A stretch of 6,306 nt of DNA from Maribacter sp. (GTDB lineage Bacteria > Bacteroidota > Bacteroidia > Flavobacteriales > Flavobacteriaceae). The stretch covers positions 1-6,306 of the forward strand of contig QILY01000183.1 in the NCBI GenBank assembly GCA_003232155.1. Direction: 5' to 3'. Under the pieces are notes generated by a model that made no database searches, was not told the origin of the DNA, and was given only the letters and a program-made list of their open reading frames with translations. Made by a program: the position numbers and the translations under genes. Positions 1 to 5,920 of this stretch are shown in pieces. How positions within the stretch are numbered: position 1 is the stretch's first letter; every line of letters starts with the position of its first letter.

Positions 1-338
1 CCTTGTTTAAATAGTTTCTTTTTTGTTTTGGTATCTACCCCTTGGTATTCCATAATACCGGGGTTACCACTTGAGGCGGCATCTACAGAAATAGAGTGGT
101 AATTGGGTTGCCCTATTCTGAGTAATTGTTCTTGAGAAAGGTCTTCGCTAGGCTTTTTCTTTCCTTTATAATCCTCATAACTTCCATTATACGCTTTTTT
201 GGCAATTTCAAAAGTGGCGAATGATTTGTACTGAGCACCTTTATAACCGTCAATAGCCGCTTTACAATCCTTCCAAGAATCATAAATACCTGGGCATTTG
301 CCTTTCCAAACCGTATAGAACTTTTCTTTTTTAGCCAT
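1..338 (-). CDS. rnhA: Ribonuclease HI with N-terminal viroplasmin-like domain (5' part, cut by window edge)
   Basis: Enzyme that cleaves the RNA strand of RNA-DNA hybrids in the cytoplasm (primer and R-loop removal). The ATG at 338-336 opens 112 codons that run off the left edge, so the C-terminal part is missing. Residues about 5-50 (KFYTVWKGKCPGIYDSW, then a G-A-Q-Y-K-S-F stretch) match the caulimovirus VI/viroplasmin domain, which in many bacteria precedes RNase H and binds hybrid or double-stranded nucleic acid. A lysine-rich linker (58-63) follows. Residues 82-94 (SISVDAASSGNPG) are the first strand of the RNase H fold, with D86 as the first catalytic aspartate. The remaining catalytic acids lie outside the window. 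The gene lies 92 nt downstream of purN on the same strand. Family membership is clear; the symbol rnhA is by convention for this two-domain type. Confidence 0.9.
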   Translation of the reverse strand, partial: MAKKEKFYTVWKGKCPGIYDSWKDCKAAIDGYKGAQYKSFATFEIAKKAYNGSYEDYKGKKKPSEDLSQEQLLRIGQPNYHSISVDAASSGNPGIMEYQGVDTKTKKKLFKQ

Positions 339-350
339 TACTTGCTTTTG

Positions 351-412
351 TCACATTGAACGCAGTCGAAATGTATCATAACTAAAATGGTCTTCGACTG
401 CACTCAGATGGA
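351..412. repeat. Degenerate inverted repeat between purN and rnhA
   Basis: The arms at 351-370 and 393-412 pair at 14 of 20 positions, including a perfect 9-bp core (GCAGTCGAA / TTCGACTGC) closest to the 22-nt loop. The arms resemble short dispersed repeats of the type CTGAGCGCAGTCGAA that I recall as common between genes in Flavobacteriaceae. It lies in the purN-rnhA spacer and could act as a transcript-end or processing hairpin, but no T-run follows it on the minus strand, so it is not a classic intrinsic terminator. Confidence 0.55.
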
Positions 413-430
413 TAGTTTGTTTCTAGAACC

Positions 431-1003
431 TTATTCATTTAATAACTTCTCTATGACTTTAGGAAAGTGCTCATATTCTAACTTATGTATTTTTTGAGCA
501 ATATCAGCGACATTATCTTCAGGTAGAAGAATAGTTTTTGCCTGATGAATTATAGCGCCTTCATCATAATTTTCATTCACATAGTGTATAGTAATACCTG
601 TTTCGGTTTCATTATTTGCTTTCACAGCTTTATGCACACGCATACCGTACATACCTTTGCCTCCATATTTAGGTAAAAGGGCAGGGTGTATGTTAACTAT
701 TTGATTAGGATACGTTTGAATAAGATTTCTGGGGATTTTCCATAGAAAACCAGCAAGAACAATAAGATCGGGTTGTAATGCTTTTACTATGTCGAGCACA
801 CAATCGGTTTTAGAAAATGCATTTCTATTAAAATATAAAGCATTGATATTTAATCTGTTACATTTATCTATAACTTTAGCATCCCTTTTGTTAGTAAGCA
901 CACTGGCTATAGTAACCTTAGTGCTATTGTGAAAATAATGAATTATGTTTTCAACGTTAGATCCAGAACCAGAGGCAAAAAGAACAAGTCGTTTGGTTTT
1001 CAA
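431..1003 (-). CDS. purN: Phosphoribosylglycinamide formyltransferase (GAR transformylase), TTG start
   Basis: Transfers a formyl group from 10-formyltetrahydrofolate to glycinamide ribonucleotide, the third step of de novo purine synthesis; cytosolic. The product is 190 residues, normal for PurN. The phosphate-binding loop GSGSN is at 12-16, and the catalytic trio is N104 and H106 (VNIHPALLPKY) with D147 (NENYDEGAI), matching E. coli N106/H108/D144. The start is forced: an in-frame TAA at 1021-1019 is followed by no ATG or GTG before the GSGSN motif, so the TTG at 1003-1001 is the only usual start codon, giving M-K-T-K-R-L-V. No Shine-Dalgarno sequence is visible, as expected in Bacteroidota. 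It is transcribed divergently from acpP and followed on the same strand by the RNase HI gene. Function is very secure; the start is likely. Confidence 0.95.
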   Translation of the reverse strand: MKTKRLVLFASGSGSNVENIIHYFHNSTKVTIASVLTNKRDAKVIDKCNRLNINALYFNRNAFSKTDCVLDIVKALQPDLIVLAGFLWKIPRNLIQTYPNQIVNIHPALLPKYGGKGMYGMRVHKAVKANNETETGITIHYVNENYDEGAIIHQAKTILLPEDNVADIAQKIHKLEYEHFPKVIEKLLNE

Positions 1004-1022
1004 AAGTGTGGGTTTATTTTAA

Positions 1023-1030
1023 GAAAAGTA
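1023..1030 (-). promoter_or_regulatory. Possible -7 box for purN
   Basis: On the minus strand this reads TACTTTTC, one mismatch from the Bacteroidota -7 consensus TAnnTTTG. It lies 19 nt upstream of the TTG start of purN. A TTTG sits upstream, but at about 12 bp it is closer than the usual spacing to a -33 element, so this call is weak. Confidence 0.3.
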
Positions 1031-1121
1031 TATTAGTTTTTTCAAAGCCTCGTGAAGGAAAAAGAATGAAGAAAATTAAGGACAATAAAAGCGAATTTAA
1101 AAAGTACTGTTCCTATATCCC

Positions 1122-1187
1122 TATCATCTTAGTATCTGTATCATCCTAGTACCTCTATCATTCTGTATTTCTATCTCTTTTAATCTT
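1122..1187. repeat. Imperfect 17-bp tandem repeat
   Basis: Units TATCATCTTAGTATCTG (1122-1138) and TATCATCCTAGTACCTC (1139-1155) match at 14 of 17 positions. A third, 16-nt unit (1156-1171) and a more degenerate fourth (about 1172-1187) follow, and a partial unit (TATATCCC) precedes at 1114-1121. The strand is strongly pyrimidine-rich. The array sits between the divergent purN and acpP promoters, about 105 bp upstream of the acpP -7 box. No function can be assigned from sequence alone. Confidence 0.6.
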
Positions 1188-1290
1188 ACCGAAGAAGAAT
1201 TATTTAGGGCTAAAATAGCACTCTTGTATTTAATTTTCTTAAATTACCATACATTTTATCGTTAAAACGTGTTATTAATCCAAAGTTTTT

Positions 1291-1298
1291 TACTTTTG
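1291..1298 (+). promoter_or_regulatory. -7 promoter box for acpP
   Basis: TACTTTTG is a full match to the Bacteroidota primary-sigma -7 consensus TAnnTTTG. It lies 31 nt upstream of the acpP ATG, which would give a leader of roughly 25 nt. No clear TTTG/TTG -33 element is seen at the usual distance, so upstream recognition may be weak or AT-driven. Confidence 0.6.
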
Positions 1299-1329
1299 CC
1301 ATCAATTTAAATTTTAAAACCAAATTATT

Positions 1330-1563
1330 ATGTCAGATATTGCATCAAGAGTTAAAGCTATCATCGTTGATAAATTAGGAGTTGATGAAAACGAAGTGGT
1401 AACAGAAGCTAGTTTCACCAACGATTTAGGAGCGGACTCTTTGGACACTGTTGAGTTGATTATGGAATTCGAAAAAGAATTTGATATTCAGATTCCAGAC
1501 GATCAAGCTGAGAACATTGCAACAGTTGGTCAAGCTATAAGTTATATAGAAGAGGCGAAGTGA
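1330..1563 (+). CDS. acpP: Acyl carrier protein
   Basis: Small acidic cytosolic protein that carries growing acyl chains as thioesters on a 4'-phosphopantetheine arm in type II fatty-acid synthesis. The 77 residues match the usual length. The attachment site is S37 in the motif GADSLDTVEL (34-43), at the start of helix II, followed by the acidic recognition helix MEFEKEFDIQIPD. The ATG at 1330 is preceded by an AT-rich leader with no Shine-Dalgarno sequence. The gene is followed by a strong hairpin terminator and then fabF, the elongating synthase that uses it. The arrangement suggests acpP is made in excess over downstream genes, fitting the high ACP demand known from other bacteria (the excess is inference). 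Confidence 0.97.
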   Translation: MSDIASRVKAIIVDKLGVDENEVVTEASFTNDLGADSLDTVELIMEFEKEFDIQIPDDQAENIATVGQAISYIEEAK

Positions 1564-1595
1564 TCTTTATAATTTTTTGAACAAGTATTTAAAAC

Positions 1596-1634
1596 TATCC
1601 ATGCGGTAACTATTATCGCATGGATAATTTTTTT
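1596..1634 (+). terminator. Intrinsic terminator/attenuator between acpP and fabF
   Basis: TATCCATGCGGTAA (1596-1609) pairs with TTATCGCATGGATA (1613-1626) over 14 bp with one G-U pair and a 3-nt loop (CTA). An A and then seven T's (1628-1634) follow directly. It starts 33 nt after the acpP stop and ends 25 nt before the fabF ATG. I see no good TAnnTTTG box between it and fabF, so fabF and rnc are probably expressed by readthrough, which makes this a partial terminator setting the acpP:fabF ratio. Confidence 0.85.
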
Positions 1635-1658
1635 AATTTACACTTTAAATTTAGTTCA

Positions 1659-2909
1659 ATGCAGATAAAGCGAGTTGTAGTTACTGGATTGGGTGCTTTA
1701 ACACCAATTGGTAATACTATTGAAGAATATTGGAACGGACTTATAAATGGTAAAAGTGGCTCTGCCCCTGTCACGTATTATGATACCGAAAAATTCAAGG
1801 TTAAGTTTGCATGCGAATTAAAAAATTATAACCCAGAAGATTTTTTTAATAGAAAAGAGGCTCGTAAACTTGATAAATTCGCACAATATGCTCTTGTAGC
1901 TTCTGATGAAGCTATTGAAGACTCTAAATTAGATTTAGATGCCATCGATAAATTTCGAGTGGGTGTTATTTGGGGAGCTGGAATAGGCGGCCTGGAAACC
2001 TTTCAGAATGAGGTGATGAATTTTGCCCAAGGTGATGGTACACCAAGGTTCAATCCTTTTTTTATTCCTAAAATGATAGCAGATATTGCTCCTGGCAATA
2101 TTTCTATCAAACATGGTTTCATGGGGCCTAACTATACTACGGTCTCTGCGTGTGCATCAGCTGCAAATGCTATGATCGATGCGCTTAACTATATTCGATT
2201 AGGGTATTGTGATGTAATTGTTACCGGAGGAAGCGAAGCAGCGGTAACCATTGCCGGAATGGGTGGTTTTGGAGCTATGCATGCACTTTCTACAAGAAAT
2301 GACAGCCCTGAAACAGCATCAAGACCTTTTGATGCAACCCGAGACGGGTTTGTACTCGGAGAAGGAGCCGGTGCATTGATTTTAGAAGAATACGAACATG
2401 CAAAAGCTAGGGGCGCAAAAATTTATGCAGAGGTTGTAGGTGGCGGACTCTCAAGTGATGCCTATCACATGACCGCACCACACCCTGATGGTATTGGTGT
2501 TGTTCAGGTAATGAAAAACTGTTTGAATGATGCAGGCTTGAAACCAGAAGATGTAGATATTATCAATACACATGGTACATCAACGCCTTTAGGGGATGTT
2601 GCAGAACTTAAAGCTATTTCTAAAGTTTTTGGAGCGCATGCCAAGAACATTAATATAAATTCTACCAAATCAATGACAGGGCATTTATTGGGTGCAGCTG
2701 GTGCTATTGAAGCTATTGCCTCTATTTTGGCTATGGAACATGGTATAGTACCGCCAACAATAAATCACACCACGGTCGATGAAAATATTGACCCTAATTT
2801 GAACTTGACCCTGAACAAGGCCCAAAAAAGAGAAGTGAATGTGGCATTGAGCAATACCTTTGGTTTCGGAGGACATAATGCTTGTGTAGTATTCAAAAAA
2901 ATCAGTTAA
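1659..2909 (+). CDS. fabF: Beta-ketoacyl-ACP synthase II
   Basis: Condenses malonyl-ACP with acyl-ACP in each elongation round of type II fatty-acid synthesis, releasing CO2; cytosolic, normally a homodimer. The 416-residue product has the thiolase-fold layout: N-terminal VVVTGLGALTPIG, then the nucleophile C165 in TVSACASAANAM, H305 in NTHGTSTPLGD, and K337 and H342 in NSTKSMTGHLLGAAG. The C165-H305-H342 triad matches E. coli FabF C163/H303/H340 and marks a decarboxylating elongation synthase rather than FabH (Cys-His-Asn). The C-terminal SNTFGFGGHNACVVF loop is also typical. The frame is open back to an ATG at 1620, but that ATG lies inside the terminator stem and would add 13 residues (M-D-N-F-F-N-L) foreign to the family. 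The ATG at 1659 puts M-Q-I-K-R-V-V-V at the expected position. Confidence 0.96.
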   Translation: MQIKRVVVTGLGALTPIGNTIEEYWNGLINGKSGSAPVTYYDTEKFKVKFACELKNYNPEDFFNRKEARKLDKFAQYALVASDEAIEDSKLDLDAIDKFRVGVIWGAGIGGLETFQNEVMNFAQGDGTPRFNPFFIPKMIADIAPGNISIKHGFMGPNYTTVSACASAANAMIDALNYIRLGYCDVIVTGGSEAAVTIAGMGGFGAMHALSTRNDSPETASRPFDATRDGFVLGEGAGALILEEYEHAKARGAKIYAEVVGGGLSSDAYHMTAPHPDGIGVVQVMKNCLNDAGLKPEDVDIINTHGTSTPLGDVAELKAISKVFGAHAKNININSTKSMTGHLLGAAGAIEAIASILAMEHGIVPPTINHTTVDENIDPNLNLTLNKAQKREVNVALSNTFGFGGHNACVVFKKIS

Positions 2910-2914
2910 TTCAG

Positions 2915-3652
2915 ATGAACTTTCCCTCTAATTTATTCAATTCCCACTCTAAAGAAAATGGGAATTTTTTTTTGGGAATAACACGTATTTTAGGTTTTAA
3001 ACCCAAGGATATATTAATTTTTAAAAAAGCTTTTTTACACCGATCCGCTAATCGAAAAGATAAAGATGGTAACCCAATGAACTACGAGCGACTTGAGTTT
3101 TTGGGCGATTCTATGCTAGGCACTATTATTTCAAAACATTTATACAGTGAGGTTCCAGAAGGTGATGAAGGGTATCTTACCAAAATGCGTTCTAAAATAG
3201 TGAGTAGAGAACATTTGAATGAATTGGGTAAGGACCTCAACCTTATTCAGTATGTAGAAAGCAGGATTCCGAAATCACATTTTGGCGAAAATATACATGG
3301 TAATGTATTCGAGGCATTGGTGGGTGCCATTTATTTGGACCGAGGGTATAAATATTGTGAAAAATTTATAAATGAGAGGGTAATACAGCCTTATGTTGAT
3401 ATTGAGCAATTAGAAGGCAAAGTAATTAGCTACAAGAGCTTAGTTATTGAATGGTGTCAGAAACAAAAGAAAACTTTTAACTACAATGTGTATGAAGACA
3501 CAGGCAATGACAGTTTAAAGCATTTTGCCGTAAAGCTTTCTATTGGAGGAAACGTTATTGCTAAGGCCAGAGCTACTTCTAAAAAAAAGGCCGAAGAAAG
3601 GGCTTCTAAAAGAGCCTATTTTGCGTTGCAAGATAAGATGGATAAGTCTTAG
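2915..3652 (+). CDS. rnc: Ribonuclease III
   Basis: Endonuclease that cuts double-stranded RNA in rRNA precursors, mRNAs and antisense duplexes; a cytosolic homodimer. The 245 residues comprise a nuclease domain (about 20-165) and a C-terminal double-stranded-RNA-binding domain (about 172-240, ending A-R-A-T-S-K-K-K-A-E-E-R-A-S). The signature ERLEFLGDS is at 58-66 and supplies E58, E61 and D65 (E. coli E38/E41/D45). E85 matches E. coli E65, and E133 in FEALVGAIYLD matches the essential E117. The position of E. coli D114 is N130 here. An in-frame TTG at 2882 would overlap fabF by 28 nt. I prefer the ATG at 2915, which starts 5 nt after the fabF stop and gives a normal N-terminus. It probably shares the fabF transcript, and a 123-nt gap follows. 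Confidence 0.95.
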   Translation: MNFPSNLFNSHSKENGNFFLGITRILGFKPKDILIFKKAFLHRSANRKDKDGNPMNYERLEFLGDSMLGTIISKHLYSEVPEGDEGYLTKMRSKIVSREHLNELGKDLNLIQYVESRIPKSHFGENIHGNVFEALVGAIYLDRGYKYCEKFINERVIQPYVDIEQLEGKVISYKSLVIEWCQKQKKTFNYNVYEDTGNDSLKHFAVKLSIGGNVIAKARATSKKKAEERASKRAYFALQDKMDKS

Positions 3653-3752
3653 AGGCTGTTTTGATCTTAAACTAAAGGACAACGAAAACGTTATAGTTTG
3701 TGAATACTTCGCTTTACATTATTATAGTCTAGGCTAATTTTGTTATTAACCT

Positions 3753-3760
3753 TATATTTG
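3753..3760 (+). promoter_or_regulatory. -7 promoter box upstream of the IPExxxVDY gene and pyk
   Basis: TATATTTG is a full match to TAnnTTTG. It lies 15 nt upstream of the ATG at 3776, implying a very short leader. A TTTG at 3739-3742 is only 10 bp away, closer than a normal -33 element. It could drive the IPExxxVDY gene and pyk separately from fabF-rnc. Confidence 0.45.
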
Positions 3761-3775
3761 ACGTTTTGTGCGCAT

Positions 3776-4212
3776 ATGGCAGCAGCAGTACACAAAATCA
3801 CAGCAGATTTTTATGAAGACTCCTATGCATTGATAGCTTTGCACAGTAGTATGGAAGATTATGCTATGGTGTATGCCCTTAATCTATTTTTGAAATCAAA
3901 CTTCAAAAGGTCCTCAGAAGATTTAGATATATCTGAACATATTTCTTTTCCCATTTTTGAATGGAAAGACGATGCGAACGATAGATTTTGGACACTTATT
4001 ACCAATAATAGTTTACAAGAGGCGAACCTTCTTATACCAGTTATCATTTGTTGCCAGAGCATGCAACGGTCGATTATCTCTTAAAAATTGAGCATGAAGA
4101 TGAAGATATAGAAGAAGATATCTTAAAAAAATTACTTATAATACCAAAAGTAATGACTGCTTATCGTATTGAAACGGGTACATTGAAATCTAAAAACAAT
4201 TTAATATTCTAA
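3776..4212 (+). pseudogene. IPExxxVDY-family protein gene, frameshifted
   Basis: Small protein family of unknown function found in Bacteroidota, usually next to pyk. The ATG at 3776 opens MAAAVHKITADFYEDSYALI and reads on in family style through ISFPIFEWKDD, but this frame stops at 4082-4084. The name-giving motif is in the -1 frame: PSYTSYHLLPEHATVDYLLK from 4027, then an acidic stretch, LLIIPKVMTAYRIETG and the family-typical end KSKNNLIF, stopping at 4210-4212. The second frame is closed by a TAG at 4009-4011, so the lesion lies between about 4012 and 4030. One missing base (mod 3) would restore about 145 residues. The linker before the motif looks a little short to me, so a small deletion is also possible. 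The gene ends 2 nt before pyk. It could be a real pseudogene, a sequencing error or, less likely, recoding. The upstream TTG at 3740 is not the start. Confidence 0.85.
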
Positions 4213-4214
4213 TA

Positions 4215-5657
4215 ATGCCGAGTAAGAAAAAGACAAAGATAGTAGCAACTTTAGGTCCAGCTACAAGTAAGAAAGAGGTGCTTAGGGATATGATTAAAGC
4301 TGGAGTGGATGTCTTCAGAATAAATTTTTCCCATGCTGATTATGCTGATGTTACAGAACGTATCAAGATGATTCGAGAACTTAATGAAGAAATGGAGATA
4401 TACACTTCGATCTTAGCAGATTTACAAGGCCCTAAACTTCGTGTTGGAGTTATGGCAGGTGAAGTTGTCGTTGCTCCAGGTGATGAAATTACTTTTGTTA
4501 CCGGAGAGCCATTTGAAGGTACTGCAGAGCGGGTATATATGAACTATGCCGATTTTCCAAAAGATGTAAAGCTAGGGGAACGTATTTTATTGGATGATGG
4601 AAAATTGATGTTCAAAGTAATTTCTACCAACCAAGAAAACGAGGTCAAGGCCAAAGTAATTCAAGGAGGGCCGTTAAAATCTAAAAAAGGGGTAAACCTT
4701 CCCAATACTAGTATCTCTTTACCTGCTTTGACCGAAAAAGATATCAAAGATGCCATTTTTGCCGTTTCTATGGATGTGGATTGGATTGCTTTATCGTTTG
4801 TTCGTTTCAGTCAAGACCTTATAGACCTTCAGAATATTATTGAAGAACACTCTGAGCATAAAATTCCGATAATTGCTAAAATCGAAAAACCGGAAGCTGT
4901 TGAGAATATTGATAAAATAGTCGCCTATTGTGATGGACTAATGGTAGCCAGAGGAGATTTAGGAGTTGAGGTTCCTGCACATGAGGTGCCATTGATTCAA
5001 AAACAATTGGTATTGCGTGCTAAAAAAGCAAGAATTCCCGTAATCATTGCAACCCAAATGATGGAAACTATGATTACTAGTCTAACACCAACTAGGGCCG
5101 AGGTAAATGATGTGGCAAACTCTGTAATGGACGGCGCCGATGCAGTAATGCTCTCAGGTGAAACATCAGTAGGTAACTACCCAGTTCAAGTGATAGAAAA
5201 AATGACGAGTATATTACTAAGCGTTGAGGGTTCTGATCTGATTCAGGTTCCACAGCAACCACCCCATATTCGTACCAATAGATATATTACCAAATCAGTC
5301 TGTTATCATGCGGCTTCTATGGCTAATGAAATTAAGGCAAAAGCAATTTCAACATTGACCAATAGTGGGTATACCGCTTTTCAAATATCGGCATGGCGAC
5401 CTAGTGCACATATTTTGGTGTTTACCTCTAATAAAAGAATATTGACCCAGTTAAATCTGCTTTGGGGGGTAAAAGCATTTTATTATGACAAATATGTTTC
5501 AACTGATGAAACTATTGAAGATGTAAATACCATTGCCTGTAAAAAAGGGTTTTTAGATGTAGGTGATATGCTGATTAGCCTTGCAGCAATGCCTATAAAA
5601 AATAAAGGAATGGTAAATACACTGAGGGTTACTGAAATTGAATCATGTAACTTTTAG
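4215..5657 (+). CDS. pyk: Pyruvate kinase
   Basis: Converts phosphoenolpyruvate and ADP to pyruvate and ATP, the last step of glycolysis; a cytosolic tetramer in the family. The 480-residue length is normal for bacterial enzymes. The N-terminal TKIVATLGPAT (7-17) is followed by R35, N37 and S39 in FRINFSH, the potassium and nucleotide site. DLQGPKLR (69-76) leads into the B domain (about 77-172, with LLDDGKL). The barrel resumes with IIAKIEKPEAVENI, in which K222 is the phosphoryl-transfer lysine and E224 with D248 (ARGDLGVEVP) bind the metal. ATQMMETM and PTRAEVNDVANSVMDGADAVMLSGET are classic. The regulatory C-terminal domain spans about 352-480, but the effector type cannot be told from sequence. 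The ATG is 2 nt after the stop of the frameshifted upstream gene, so translation may normally be coupled to it. Confidence 0.97.
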   Translation: MPSKKKTKIVATLGPATSKKEVLRDMIKAGVDVFRINFSHADYADVTERIKMIRELNEEMEIYTSILADLQGPKLRVGVMAGEVVVAPGDEITFVTGEPFEGTAERVYMNYADFPKDVKLGERILLDDGKLMFKVISTNQENEVKAKVIQGGPLKSKKGVNLPNTSISLPALTEKDIKDAIFAVSMDVDWIALSFVRFSQDLIDLQNIIEEHSEHKIPIIAKIEKPEAVENIDKIVAYCDGLMVARGDLGVEVPAHEVPLIQKQLVLRAKKARIPVIIATQMMETMITSLTPTRAEVNDVANSVMDGADAVMLSGETSVGNYPVQVIEKMTSILLSVEGSDLIQVPQQPPHIRTNRYITKSVCYHAASMANEIKAKAISTLTNSGYTAFQISAWRPSAHILVFTSNKRILTQLNLLWGVKAFYYDKYVSTDETIEDVNTIACKKGFLDVGDMLISLAAMPIKNKGMVNTLRVTEIESCNF

Positions 5658-5675
5658 AAGATTAATAGCATAAAC

Positions 5676-5697
5676 AAGCCCTTAGTTTAGGCTTTTT
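5676..5697 (+). terminator. Probable intrinsic terminator after pyk
   Basis: AAGCC (5676-5680) pairs with GGCTT (5690-5694) around a 9-nt loop, and the T-run continues to 5697. It begins 18 nt after the pyk stop. The stem is short, so this is a modest call, supported by its position at the end of the plus-strand gene block. Confidence 0.55.
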
Positions 5698-5786
5698 AAA
5701 ATAAACATATTACAACTTAAGCAACTTCTTTTTCATAGGCTATAAAGTTCATGAATTCACCTGATTTATTAAATATAGATTCTCCC

Positions 5787-5920
5787 TTAACCCGCATTAT
5801 TCACAGATATTCTATTCCAAAGCCAAACTACCTGCTATAATTGAAAGTGCCTGCCTTTGCCGGCAGGCAGGTTGGTATTTTGACTTTTCATAACAAAAAT
5901 CCATGAATAATGCGGGTTAA
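5787..5920. mobile_element. 126-bp MITE-like palindromic element with TTAA target duplication
   Basis: The element at 5791-5916 has perfect 13-bp terminal inverted repeats, CCCGCATTATTCA and TGAATAATGCGGG, flanked by TTAA on both sides (5787-5790 and 5917-5920). Removing 130 bp leaves minus-strand CGGATTAAGGGAGA, which reads R-I-K-G-E in the PAS frame, so the empty site can be reconstructed. It has no coding capacity and is non-autonomous. Its two halves are imperfectly complementary along most of their length (for example CAAACTACCTGC near 5824-5835 against the complement of GCAGGTTGGTATTTTG near 5868-5883), so it could fold into one long hairpin around the GC-rich centre. The CCC/GGG ends and TTAA target suggest mobilisation by an IS1380/piggyBac-like transposase, but that link is inference from memory. 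Confidence 0.8.
5848..5869. repeat. GC-rich hairpin at the centre of the inserted element
   Basis: TGCCTGCC (5848-5855) pairs perfectly with GGCAGGCA (5862-5869) around a 6-nt loop, and a second GGCAGG at 5866-5871 offers a shifted pairing. It stands out in AT-rich surroundings. Similar CCTGCC...GGCAGG palindromes occur, as I recall, as dispersed repeats in Flavobacteriaceae, so this may be a nested repeat or the tip of the element's own hairpin. Confidence 0.6.

Larger units (their letters stand above)
1004..1329. other. Divergent intergenic region between purN and acpP
   Basis: These 326 bp contain no convincing gene. They hold a possible purN promoter box near 1023-1030, an imperfect 17-bp tandem repeat around 1122-1187, AT-rich sequence from about 1200, and the acpP promoter box at 1291-1298. 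A 27-codon open frame at 1066-1149 is discussed and rejected elsewhere. Confidence 0.7.

Noticed and set aside
1066..1149. 27-codon open frame (M-K-K-I-K-D-N-K...) with a purine-rich GAAGGA 8 nt upstream of the ATG
   Set aside because: It is short, and its hydrophobic end is simply the tandem repeat in translation. It has no family resemblance, and its organism group rarely relies on Shine-Dalgarno sites.
2685..2876. Minus-strand open frame inside fabF
   Set aside because: It lies antisense to the strongly conserved C-terminal part of FabF and its product resembles no known family; a coding shadow.
3543..3737. Plus-strand open frame overlapping the end of rnc
   Set aside because: It is an alternative frame through the lysine-rich end of the double-stranded-RNA-binding domain with no recognisable protein features.
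3653..3775. Possible terminator or small gene in the spacer after rnc
   Set aside because: Only a weak AACG/CGTT pairing without a T-run is present, and no short frame looks protein-like. Only the promoter box near its end is supported.
4012..4050. Programmed -1 ribosomal frameshifting as the explanation for the split IPExxxVDY gene
   Set aside because: There is no X-XXY-YYZ slippery heptamer and no obvious downstream stem or pseudoknot in the switch zone. A mutation or sequencing error is simpler.
3859..4062. Minus-strand open frame within the IPExxxVDY gene
   Set aside because: It is antisense to conserved coding sequence, and no family similarity is visible.
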